Below, piece after piece: positions 41,209-48,999 of a DNA stretch of 64,000 nt. Within the stretch, counting starts at the first letter, position 1. Every line of letters begins with the position of its first letter. The stretch is from Maribacter polysiphoniae (GTDB lineage Bacteria; Bacteroidota; Bacteroidia; Flavobacteriales; Flavobacteriaceae): the NCBI RefSeq assembly GCF_003148665.1, contig NZ_QGGQ01000006.1, positions 177,183 to 241,182 on the forward strand. Reading direction: 5' to 3'. Position numbers and translations under genes: made by a program. The notes under the pieces were generated by a model. The model searched no databases. It was not told the DNA's origin and saw only the letters and a list, made by a program, of their open reading frames with translations.

Positions 41209-42126
41209 ATGAAGATTGATAACATTTTAGAAAGCATTGGGAGCACACCTGTAGTGCGATTGGCCAAATTATTTCCAAATGCGAATGTTTGGATGAAACT
41301 TGAAAAAGCAAATCCAGGAGGAAGCATTAAAGACAGAATTGCACTTGCGATGATCGAGGATGCTGAAAAAAGGAACATTTTAACCCCGGATACGGAAATT
41401 ATAGAACCTACCTCTGGAAATACCGGTATTGGCCTAGCCATGGTTGCCGCCGTAAAAAACTACAAACTTACACTGGTAATGCCTGAATCGATGTCTGTCG
41501 AAAGAAGGGCGTTAATGGCCGCTTACGGGGCCAATCTTGTGCTAACCCCAAAAGAATTGGGTTTAGGGGGTACAATAGCAAAAGCCAACGAATTAGTGGC
41601 TAATAATAAAAATGCGTGGATGCCCTCACAATTCACCAACCAGGCCAATCCAGAAATACACCGCAAAACAACTGCCTTGGAAATTGCCAATGATTTCCCT
41701 GAAGGTTTGGATTATTTAATTACCGGTGTGGGTACCGGTGGCCATATCACAGGTATTTCCGAAGGTTTAAAGGAAAAATTCCCGAATGTAAAGGTCATGG
41801 CCGTAGAGCCCCACGATTCTGCGATAATTTCTGGAGGGGAACCAGGACCACACCCCTTACAAGGGATTGGACCCGGCTTTTTTCCGGAAGTGTTCAATAG
41901 GGAAGCCATTGATGGGGTCTTTAAAATAACCAAGGATGAAGCATTCGCGGAGGCACAGAACATAGCGAAAACCGAAGGTATTTTGGTTGGCATCTCTACA
42001 GGGGCTTCCTTGGCTGCTGTTAGAAAACAATTGCAAACCTTGGATGGTAAGGAGACAATCCTAACCATGAATTACGATACCGGTGAACGTTACCTCTCCG
42101 TAGAGGCTCTTTTTACAACACATTAG
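41209..42126 (+). CDS. cysK: Cysteine synthase (O-acetylserine sulfhydrylase)
   Basis: From ATG 41209 the protein is 305 residues, the normal size. The PLP lysine is K41 in GGSIKDRIA, the PLP-phosphate loop is TSGNTG, and a second loop is [10 protein letters not shown]. It joins O-acetylserine with sulfide to make L-cysteine. Sequence does not fully separate CysK from CysM; length and the GGSIKDRIA context favour CysK. No serine acetyltransferase gene is adjacent. An upstream start at 41173 is not needed. Confidence 0.95.
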   Translation: MKIDNILESIGSTPVVRLAKLFPNANVWMKLEKANPGGSIKDRIALAMIEDAEKRNILTPDTEIIEPTSGNTGIGLAMVAAVKNYKLTLVMPESMSVERRALMAAYGANLVLTPKELGLGGTIAKANELVANNKNAWMPSQFTNQANPEIHRKTTALEIANDFPEGLDYLITGVGTGGHITGISEGLKEKFPNVKVMAVEPHDSAIISGGEPGPHPLQGIGPGFFPEVFNREAIDGVFKITKDEAFAEAQNIAKTEGILVGISTGASLAAVRKQLQTLDGKETILTMNYDTGERYLSVEALFTTH

Positions 42127-42308
42127 TACTATTGAATTATACAAAACCACGTACATTACCATAATTGAAAATCAATAGGGGACAAACTTAGGGTGGCATG
42201 GCATAAAGGCAAGTAGTGATAAAACAATGGTTTCTGCTTATTTGCAATGACCACCACCCCAAAGCGTCGGGATTAAAGGAATGATTTAACCATTTAAAAA
42301 AGAACACT

Positions 42309-42635
42309 ATGTCCAATGAATTTGAGAAAGGAAAAATATTTTCCTACGACAAGAGTATAGGCTATGCCGAAAAAGCTGTCGTCAGCAAACACATCCTAAA
42401 AAAAGAAACAGGGAACATCTCATTATTTGCTTTTGATAAAGGCGAAGGGTTGAGTGAGCATACCACACCGTTTGATGCGGCGGTCTTTATTGTCGATGGC
42501 AAGGCCGATATAAAAATAGATGGCGTTTCGAACGTTCTTGAAGCGGGCGAAAGCATTATTATGCCGGCAAATGTCCCTCATGCATTACTTGCGGTAGAAA
42601 AATTCAAAATGGTATTGACCATGTTGAAATCATAG
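42309..42635 (+). CDS. Cupin-domain protein
   Basis: The 108-residue protein is a single cupin barrel, with FDKGEGLSEHTTPFDAAVFI providing part of motif 1 and EAGESIIMPANVPHALLAVE motif 2 (histidine in VPHAL). Such proteins bind a metal and a small ligand, and range from enzymes to sensors. It is preceded by a 180-bp gap and followed convergently by a methyltransferase, with no operon partner. Confidence 0.85.
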   Translation: MSNEFEKGKIFSYDKSIGYAEKAVVSKHILKKETGNISLFAFDKGEGLSEHTTPFDAAVFIVDGKADIKIDGVSNVLEAGESIIMPANVPHALLAVEKFKMVLTMLKS

Positions 42636-42647
42636 CATCGCTTGGTC

Positions 42648-43325
42648 TTAAAAAATCGTATACAAAGTCGTTACAATAACCCCTTTGCCATCATTTAAGA
42701 CTACCGACAATAATTGTTTTTCGTCTTTTATCTTACAATTAAACGGCGGGGCCAATACGTCTACACCACTTTGCTTTTTTAGTCGGATTCCCTGTCCCGA
42801 AATAATATCCTTGTTTGGTATAAAATCCCCTTCAGGTATATGCTCCGTGATAACCACATATTTGTAATCCACCAACTTATGCACTATACGGGTTATTTCA
42901 GCATTCGACAGATGTTGCAACACCTGTCGTAGTACAGCACAATCCCCGTGAGGCAAATCATCGGCTGCGATATCCAAACAATGGAATTCCAAATTTTCCT
43001 GCTTGAATTTCTCCTGGTTATGCGCAATAAGGTCCGATACGATATCCATCGCAATATACTTTTTGGTATATTTTACCAATTCTTTCCCGACATTGAAATC
43101 CCCACAACCCAGATCACAAACCACAATAGGACTTTTAAAGGATGTCAAAAATGATTTTACAACAGCGATATACGGATTGACGATCTCAGGATGATGCGAC
43201 CCTACACCGGAATAAAAATCAGCATTGCCGCCACCCCAAAGTTTCATGGCATAAACCTGGTCCATTGCCTCTTTTGTTGGCCAAGGTTTCTTTACCCTTC
43301 TCGTTTTACCCACTTTCTTTTCCAC
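42648..43325 (-). CDS. Class I SAM-dependent methyltransferase, probable
   Basis: The 225-residue protein has a SAM-binding motif (VVCDLGCGDFNVGKELV), an acidic strand 2 end (YIAMDIVSDLI) and a later VLRQVLQHLSNAEIT typical of methyltransferases of unknown target. The N-terminus is basic (KKVGKTRRVKKPWP). The tryptophan/glycine stretch MKLWGGGNADFYSGVGSHHP may bind the acceptor. It is convergent with the cupin gene, 13 bp away, so the two share little or no terminator space. Confidence 0.75.
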   Translation of the reverse strand: MEKKVGKTRRVKKPWPTKEAMDQVYAMKLWGGGNADFYSGVGSHHPEIVNPYIAVVKSFLTSFKSPIVVCDLGCGDFNVGKELVKYTKKYIAMDIVSDLIAHNQEKFKQENLEFHCLDIAADDLPHGDCAVLRQVLQHLSNAEITRIVHKLVDYKYVVITEHIPEGDFIPNKDIISGQGIRLKKQSGVDVLAPPFNCKIKDEKQLLSVVLNDGKGVIVTTLYTIF

Positions 43326-43591
43326 AAAAACTTTATTAATCTATCCCGCTTATAAACACATGTGTACAAGCGACTAAATGAAACATTAAAACAAACGTAC
43401 ACCTTATACGCAACCGCGCAAAATTACCCACAACATATGACATCCCAAACGTTTTACTACATTCTACAAAGGCCATAGGTATTGCGGCCCAATATGATTC
43501 AGTGATTGTGGGTTCGAAAATACATTTTATTAGTACATTAGATTGTGCAAAACCGAGGTATCGCTTGTGCTAGACTTAAAGCAGACAGAAA

Positions 43592-44461
43592 ATGAACAGG
43601 TTACAAAATATGGGATTCCCGGATAAAGCCAAATTACTGATCATACATGCAGATGACGCCGGACTTTCGCATTCCGAGAATATGGCAACGATACAGGTCC
43701 TGGAGAACGGATTTGTAAATTCATACAGCATTATGGTACCCTGTCCGTGGTTTTATGAAATGGCCCTGTTTGCCAAGAACAACCCCCAATTTGACTACGG
43801 AATACATCTAACATTGACCTGTGAATGGGAAAATTATAAATTCGGACCTGTCCTGCCCATTTCCGAAGTACCAAGTTTGGTAGACGGTAATGGACATTTC
43901 TATAAAAACAGGAAAGATCTTGGGAAAAACGCCACGCCAGAGGATGTTCGAAAAGAACTGCATGCACAGATAGGGAAAGCCTTGGAATTCGGATTACGAC
44001 CTACCCATATTGATTCGCACATGTACAGTGTCGGGGCCGATCCGGCATTTTTTAAAATCTACAAGGATTTGGGAAGGGAATTGAATCTTCCGGTTTTGAT
44101 CAATGAACAATTGATGCAGATGGTGGGGCTACAGCCTGAAGAGCATATAGAAGAAGGCGACTTCCTCATTGACAGAACCTATGTTGGGGAATTCAAGTAT
44201 TTTGAGACAGGCAAATTGGGCAACTTTTATAGCGACATTTTGGAAAATCTATCGAGTGGGATCAACCTTATCCTAATCCATCCCGCATTTGATGACCGTG
44301 AAATGAAGGGCGTTACCGTCAACCATCCAAATTTCGGTTCTGAATGGCGGCAGATCGATCTCGACTTTTTCACCAATGCGGAAAACAGGTCAAGACTCCA
44401 AGAAAACAATATCGAATTAATCACTTGGGGAGCTATAAAAAAAGCCCATGACAATGGCTAA
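43592..44461 (+). CDS. ChbG/YdjC-like carbohydrate deacetylase
   Basis: The 289-residue protein carries the YdjC pattern: [16 protein letters not shown] (metal-binding Asp-Asp and His, about 13-28), [20 protein letters not shown], and THIDSHMYS. Members deacetylate chito-oligosaccharides or similar N-acetyl sugars using a divalent metal. Closing motifs ([12 protein letters not shown]) support this. It stands alone, and glycosidase genes nearby (49-53 kb) are too distant to call a locus. Confidence 0.9.
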   Translation: MNRLQNMGFPDKAKLLIIHADDAGLSHSENMATIQVLENGFVNSYSIMVPCPWFYEMALFAKNNPQFDYGIHLTLTCEWENYKFGPVLPISEVPSLVDGNGHFYKNRKDLGKNATPEDVRKELHAQIGKALEFGLRPTHIDSHMYSVGADPAFFKIYKDLGRELNLPVLINEQLMQMVGLQPEEHIEEGDFLIDRTYVGEFKYFETGKLGNFYSDILENLSSGINLILIHPAFDDREMKGVTVNHPNFGSEWRQIDLDFFTNAENRSRLQENNIELITWGAIKKAHDNG

Positions 44462-44959
44462 GATTCAAAATGAAATCCATCATATAACAACAAAAAGAAG
44501 GGTCAATCCCAAAAGTTGGGTGTGAATTGGAAAAAGAAAACATAAACTATCCCGAAGTTCGTGTTCTGTTCTTTTTTGCATTGCCTCAAATGCATAGCAT
44601 TCATGAATACCGTTAAAAAACAATAGACATGCCGATGAATAAAAAAGAAACAGGACCGAACAACCAAGGTGCAGGGTGCCTTGGTTAGGAGGGGCCAGCA
44701 GTAGCCTTGGCTTGCCGACCAACACTCAATACCCATGACATCTAAAGTGCAATGCCAAATCGCCCAGGCCGCTTTCACTAAGGTGAAATGCTCTATGGAC
44801 GACTTCCCCCGCCCAATGCGGAAACCACTTGATTTAAAACGAAATCAAAAATAGGCCGTTCCTTCTTTAGCCCCCCGTTAAGGGGTGTCGAAAATATAGC
44901 ATTCTTCCTTTCCAGATTGACAATTATCCTTGCATAAACACAACAATTGTTCTTGATCC
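44462..44959. other. Gap of about 500 bp without a recognisable gene
   Basis: No convincing coding frame, tRNA or rRNA. It contains a GC-richer hairpin-prone stretch (CCAAGG...CCTTGG near 44663-44683) and otherwise unremarkable DNA. Frames on the minus strand here lack codon bias and start context. Confidence 0.5.
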
Positions 44960-45001
44960 AAAAAAAAGAGACCCTATCAAAACCAATGTTTCAATAGGGT
45001 C
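44960..45001 (-). terminator. Intrinsic terminator of the outer-membrane protein gene
   Basis: Stem GACCCTAT/ATAGGGTC with a 16-nt loop at 44970-45001, with an A-run at 44961-44967 that is a T-run on the leftward strand. It sits 38 bp past the stop of the 45039-45899 gene. Confidence 0.8.
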
Positions 45002-45038
45002 GTTTATTATAGACCAGGAGAGAAAATCCCTTGGGTTA

Positions 45039-45899
45039 CTACTCTTTTTTAGAACTACCTAATTTATAAGTAACACCTATATTAAGTCCAAATGACGAAT
45101 AGGGTACTTTTTGTGATAGTACTTTTGAAGTATCTGTATTGGTGTTCGATAAATTGTCCTCATAAGTCGTTTTCTTATTGACGCCATCAGGTAAATTATC
45201 TATGGAATAAAAACCGTCCACGGCAACAGTACCATCGGGTAAAACAATATCAGTATTGAATGCAGAAAGTTCAGAATCCTTACGTTTTAAACTGATGCCA
45301 TAATACTCAGCTTCAACAAAAAGACTGAAATTGGTATTCAAATCATATTTGTAACCAAGTGCAGCAACAAGACCTAAAGGAAAATGTCCGTGATAATCCT
45401 CTTTATAATTGGTCTCGGAATAGGAACCCTCCGGTACACCGAAGGCTGCTGCCTCCTCTGCTGAGAAAACAGATTTTCGATACACCACGGCTTCCGTTTT
45501 GCCCCCTAATTTCAATAAGGCTCCAAAACGACCGTAAATGTTATTCGTGAATTTATAAACTATGGATGTTGAAGCTCCAAAAGCACGGGCTCTGGCCACA
45601 GCATTTACTTCCGTACCGGGTAAATCAACAACAGATATATCCTGATCTGCACCGTTTAAATAACCAATACCTAAATCCACTCCGAACGAGTCATCAAAGA
45701 AATAAGTCCCCCGTATTTGAACATTGGCCCCTTCGCCATAACTACCATAGGAGTTTTCTGTTTCTGAGGCATTAACCCGTTCCCCCAATTTCATGCCTGC
45801 GCTTCCTATAGCATATCCAGAACTTGCTGAAAATTGCCATTGCCCATAAGATATGGTACTTACCAAAACAGCCGCGCATATTGTAATTAAACGTTTCAT
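45039..45899 (-). CDS. Outer-membrane beta-barrel protein (OmpW/OprF-like), unknown role
   Basis: The 286-residue protein has a signal peptide (LITICAAVLVSTISYG) and alternating polar/aromatic strands ending in the aromatic signature (SSFGLNIGVTYKLG) typical of outer-membrane barrels. Many of the strands (QWQFSASSGYAIGS, FGVDLGIGYLNGAD, IYGRFGALLKLGG, YKYDLNTNFSLFVEAEYYG) point to an eight-strand barrel. Role is unknown. A long AT-rich upstream gap (45900-46394) and an efficient terminator make this a monocistronic unit. Confidence 0.85.
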   Translation of the reverse strand: MKRLITICAAVLVSTISYGQWQFSASSGYAIGSAGMKLGERVNASETENSYGSYGEGANVQIRGTYFFDDSFGVDLGIGYLNGADQDISVVDLPGTEVNAVARARAFGASTSIVYKFTNNIYGRFGALLKLGGKTEAVVYRKSVFSAEEAAAFGVPEGSYSETNYKEDYHGHFPLGLVAALGYKYDLNTNFSLFVEAEYYGISLKRKDSELSAFNTDIVLPDGTVAVDGFYSIDNLPDGVNKKTTYEDNLSNTNTDTSKVLSQKVPYSSFGLNIGVTYKLGSSKKE

Positions 45900-46394
45900 A
45901 ATTATTGATTTAGCGTAATAATTTTAAATTAAATAATATGAAAAATCGGTTTTCCGAAGCTGTAACACCAAAACAATCCGACCTCATTCAAGAGGCATAT
46001 TCTTTTGATTAGGAAAGTGTTACGTATGCAATCGACAACCAAATTTAAACTATAGTCAAAGATACTTCTTTAATAAACTTGGATGTAATTGCAATTAAGT
46101 TTTAAGCAATGCTCAATACTTTAAAAGCATTACCTAGATTATCGTTAAAAATTATGGCCATTAAACCAATTAATCTTAATAAAATTATTAAAATGATTCG
46201 ATTAAGCCTTATAACCACCAACCATGGTATTATTAAAAAATAGGGCACAACAACCAAACTACTTCACAAAAACAATGTATGGATTACAAGGTATTGCCCC
46301 CTCCGGATTTCCATTCGGTTGGTATTTCCTAATTTAGGGACTTAAAACACCCCACGATACAAACCCGTTACCTGTCCGTTAAACCCATCACCTT
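45900..46394. other. 495-bp AT-rich gap between divergent genes
   Basis: This upstream region of the outer-membrane protein and the broken serine hydrolase holds no gene. Leftward TATCTTTG (46064-46057) and TAAATTTG (46047-46040) resemble -7 promoter elements for the barrel gene, but no TTG at a suitable distance was found. Nothing else stands out. Confidence 0.45.
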
Positions 46395-46787
46395 ATGAAA
46401 AAACTTATTATATTATTGGTGTTCAATGCTTTGTTATACCAAAGTTATGGTCAGACAAACGATTCGATTACAAAAGAACTAACCCAAGCATTGGAACAGA
46501 TTTATGCACAAGGACATATTATTGGTTTCTCCGTTGCTGTTGTCAATCAAGATGGGATAGTATTCGAGAAAGGACTGGGGTATGCCGATAGAAAGAAGAA
46601 CATAGGATATTCGGAGAATACGATTCAGAATATCGCCTCTATTTCCAAAACATTTATAGGTGTTGCCTTATTAAAAGCACAAGAAATAGGCAAAATCCTC
46701 ATTATAAACACGGAGCTTGAAAAAGATGGAATCGAGGAATTTATTGACATATGGAAAACACTTGAGGATTTTGAAAACAAATTATAA
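46395..46787 (+). pseudogene. Serine hydrolase (beta-lactamase fold) with a large in-frame internal deletion
   Basis: The 130-residue product starts like an intact exported serine hydrolase: a signal peptide (KKLIILLVFNALLYQSYG), FSVAVVNQDGIVFEKGLGYA, and the catalytic S82-IS-K85 (IASISKTF). After IGVALLKAQEIGKI at about residue 103 it jumps to INTELEKDGIEEFIDIWKTL, which reads like the final helix of such enzymes. The Y-x-N motif and about 250-400 middle residues are absent. It is best explained as an in-frame deletion leaving both ends; loss of function is expected. It may nonetheless be expressed. Confidence 0.65.
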
Positions 46788-46868
46788 ATCGAATATGCCA
46801 TCATAAATACGGTACCCTTTTGAAATACCTTATGCCGAAGACCGTGTATCGTTTATAAAACACAGTAA

Positions 46869-47369
46869 ATGGATAGGAATCTAACCCAAATCAATACGGA
46901 AATCTATACCCCATGTGGGTTTGATCTAACGGACTTTAAAACAGAACCGGAAGGTAAAGCATATGATGCCTGTCGATTTAAACTGAACGGACTCCATATA
47001 AGATGTAGAAACGCCAAGATCACACCTACAAAAACCGGGCAATTCGTTACTTTTTGGAAACGGAACGGCAACGGACCGATTGAACCTTTCAACGCAACCG
47101 ACCAAATTGATTTTTATATCGTGAATGTACGGTCAGCACATGGGTTCGGACAATTTGTTTTCCCGAAATCGGTACTGATTGAAAAAGGAATAATCTCCAC
47201 GGAAAAGAAAGAAGGGAAAAGAGCCTTCCGGGTGTACCCGAAGTGGGACATAACAACAAACAAACAAGCGGAACGCACCCAAAAATGGCAATTGGATTAT
47301 TTCTATCCCATCAATGAGGCAACCGACCTGACCAAGGTTTGCCAACTGTACGAAAAAAAACAATCTTAA
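46869..47369 (+). CDS. mepB: MepB family protein
   Basis: The 166-residue protein matches the MepB family (CRFKLNGLHIRCRNAKITPT, GQFVTFWKRNGNGPIEPF, DFYIVNVRSAHGFGQFVFPK, RAFRVYPKWD). MepB was named from the staphylococcal mepRAB locus next to a multidrug pump; its role is unknown. No pump gene is adjacent here. Length equals the usual 160-170 residues. ATG 46869 gives a complete N-terminus. Confidence 0.85.
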   Translation: MDRNLTQINTEIYTPCGFDLTDFKTEPEGKAYDACRFKLNGLHIRCRNAKITPTKTGQFVTFWKRNGNGPIEPFNATDQIDFYIVNVRSAHGFGQFVFPKSVLIEKGIISTEKKEGKRAFRVYPKWDITTNKQAERTQKWQLDYFYPINEATDLTKVCQLYEKKQS

Positions 47370-47520
47370 GACCTAGCGCACGTTAAGACCAAAGTGCATT
47401 CCAATAGATCTAGAACTGTATTCAACCTTTCATATGATTTCAAAGTAGGATATCACTGAAAATCCAATGCGATGCCATCTTAAACGTACTCCCAACTATT
47501 CTTGGAAAGACCAAGGGTTA

Positions 47521-47829
47521 CTAACTACAATCTTCAGAACCCCACTTATCCAAACTCCGTAGAATATGCTCAAGCGATCTTCCCCTGTCTGTCAATTTGT
47601 ATTCAACCTTTGGAGGTACCACTGGAAAAACCTTTCTGGAAATGAGTCCGTCCCTTTCCAATTCCCGTACTGTTTGGGTAAACATCTTGTTTGATATTCC
47701 AGGAATTTTCTTTTGTAACAAGCCTGAACGCAATCCGCCTTCCAACAGATGAAATAGAACGAGCGGTTTCCACTTTGTCCCAATTAAACCCATGGTATAA
47801 TTAAGAGGACATTGAATATTTTTTTCCAT
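47521..47829 (-). CDS. HxlR-family winged-helix regulator
   Basis: From ATG 47829 this is 102 residues: CPLNYTMGLIGTKWKPLVLF, GLLQKKIPGISNKMFTQTVR, ELERDGLISRKVFPVVPPKV, EYKLTDRGRSL, a standard HxlR fold. The frame stays open to 47907, but the -7 promoter element at 47913-47920 would place transcription start near 47906, leaving no leader for that start; 47877 (MPKRVKRR) is another option. It is divergent from a VOC/glyoxalase-like gene with overlapping promoters and a small dyad TTACT-N4-AGTAA at 47883-47896. It probably controls that gene and itself. Confidence 0.85.
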   Translation of the reverse strand: MEKNIQCPLNYTMGLIGTKWKPLVLFHLLEGGLRSGLLQKKIPGISNKMFTQTVRELERDGLISRKVFPVVPPKVEYKLTDRGRSLEHILRSLDKWGSEDCS

Positions 47830-47900
47830 TATCAAGATACAAGTATTTGATTTTCTTCTTTTTACTCTTTTAGGCATATATATTACTTTATAGTAAGTTA

Positions 47901-47931
47901 TTGCCATAATAACAAATATAGCCTAATTTTG
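47901..47931 (+). promoter_or_regulatory. Bacteroidota promoter of the VOC gene (TTG-N20-TAATTTTG)
   Basis: TTG at 47901-47903 and TAATTTTG at 47924-47931 with 20 bp between them fit the TTG/TAnnTTTG consensus exactly. The ATG at 47952 lies 20 bp downstream. It overlaps the leftward hxlR promoter. Confidence 0.65.
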
Positions 47932-47939
47932 TAATCCAA
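47913..47939 (-). promoter_or_regulatory. Candidate leftward promoter of hxlR
   Basis: Read leftward, TATATTTG at 47920-47913 is a -7 element and TTG at 47939-47937 a -33-like element, spaced 16 bp, a little short. It overlaps the VOC promoter, so one bound regulator could affect both. Confidence 0.4.
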
Positions 47940-47951
47940 TAAAGATAGCAT

Positions 47952-48464
47952 ATGACAAACAGTAAAGATTACCCTAAATCATTTTCCCATATCGGGATTA
48001 CCGTGCCCAACATTAATGAAGCCGTAAAATTTTATTCGGAAGTAATGGGCTGGTACATTATCATGGAACCTTCTAAGGTCAAAAAAGAAAAAAACACCGC
48101 AATTGGGCAAATGTGTATTGATGTATTTGGAGAAGAATGGGAAACATTTGAAATTGCCCACTTGGCCACTTCGGACAGTATAGGAATAGAATTGTTTTCA
48201 TTTCCACACGGAATCAAGGAATCCCCTGAATTCAACCCTTTCAATACTGGACTATTCCATTTTTGCATTCAAGACCCGAACATTGAAGCCCTAATTGAGA
48301 AAATAGTAGCTTATGGCGGCAAACAAAGAATGCCCATACGTGAGTATTACCCCAATGACAAGCCCTATAAGATGTGTTACGTGGAAGACCCTTTCGGTAT
48401 TGTTTTCGAAATTTACACCCATAGTTATGAGCTAACGTATTCCTCAGGAGCCTATTCCAAATAA
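47952..48464 (+). CDS. VOC-family (glyoxalase/dioxygenase-fold) protein
   Basis: The 170-residue protein starts with FSHIGITVPNINEAVKFYSE (a metal-binding histidine in the first beta-alpha-beta-beta unit). A second unit has LFHFCIQDPNIEALIEKIVA and the closing MCYVEDPFGIVFEIYTHSYE with a metal-ligand glutamate. Members are lactoylglutathione lyases, fosfomycin-type enzymes or dioxygenases; the reaction cannot be fixed. Divergent HxlR neighbour suggests induction by a reactive or electrophilic compound, a common arrangement. A hairpin structure follows its stop. Confidence 0.9.
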   Translation: MTNSKDYPKSFSHIGITVPNINEAVKFYSEVMGWYIIMEPSKVKKEKNTAIGQMCIDVFGEEWETFEIAHLATSDSIGIELFSFPHGIKESPEFNPFNTGLFHFCIQDPNIEALIEKIVAYGGKQRMPIREYYPNDKPYKMCYVEDPFGIVFEIYTHSYELTYSSGAYSK

Positions 48465-48533
48465 AAACGACCAATGCTTAACCTACATTCGTCCCTACAA
48501 AAGTAAATAAACACAGATGGCAGAATTTAAAAG

Positions 48534-48592
48534 GCGGAAAGTGCATGGGGTCACCGTAACCGATGCACTTGCCGCATTTTTGCGGCACTTTC
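48534..48592 (+). terminator. Complex hairpin region after the VOC gene (terminator or attenuator-like)
   Basis: A compact hairpin TGCCGCA-TTTT-TGCGGCA (48570-48587) sits after a second possible stem, GTGCAT...ATGCAC (48541-48568). The left flank GCGGAAAGTGC can pair with GCACTTGCCGC or, alternatively, with GCACTTTC (48585-48592), so folds compete. There is only a weak T-run, so it is a terminator with modest confidence. Confidence 0.45.
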
Positions 48593-48752
48593 CCGTTTAA
48601 TGATCATCATCCCTATCCATTTCCCATACATTCCGCTTGGTTCGTCATCCAAACGCCTATCTTCTATGGGACGCATACAACATGACATATGAACGTAAAT
48701 TATAAATTAGTGATACAAAATAGTCTTTTTCCACATATAGATGTTTTGGATC
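48593..48752. other. Intergenic stretch before the GH2 promoter
   Basis: Part of the 535-bp gap between the VOC and GH2 genes. I see no coding frame, repeat or RNA in this part. Confidence 0.45.
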
Positions 48753-48783
48753 TTGGTTTAGAAGTTGGCAACCTTTAATTTTG
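48753..48783 (+). promoter_or_regulatory. Bacteroidota promoter of the GH2 operon (TTG-N20-TAATTTTG)
   Basis: TTG at 48753-48755 and TAATTTTG at 48776-48783 are 20 bp apart, the same form as the VOC promoter. It would give a leader of about 210 nt before the beta-mannosidase ATG at 49000; that leader contains no recognised riboswitch. Confidence 0.6.
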
Positions 48784-48999
48784 ATATCCACGTTAGTTTT
48801 TTTTGACGGTATATAGCCCTTTTTATACCACTATTTTCGAACACACGGTATGTTCAAGGGTATGCCGAACCTAGCCTTTAAGACCATGAATAGACCCGTT
48901 ACGAACAAACTGCAGCCTTCAATAGACCGTTTGGATTTAAAATCACCTTGCAACCAAAATAGGAGTACCATCCTGTACACCGCCTAAACCAATAAAACC

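Noticed and set aside
44480-44778. Two overlapping leftward frames of 81 and 91 residues
   Set aside because: They overlap in different frames in a gene-free gap and look like noise; no domain or start context was found.
47830-47907. Longer N-terminus for the HxlR regulator
   Set aside because: The -7 promoter element would place the transcript start at about that codon, leaving no leader; a later ATG gives a normal HxlR size.
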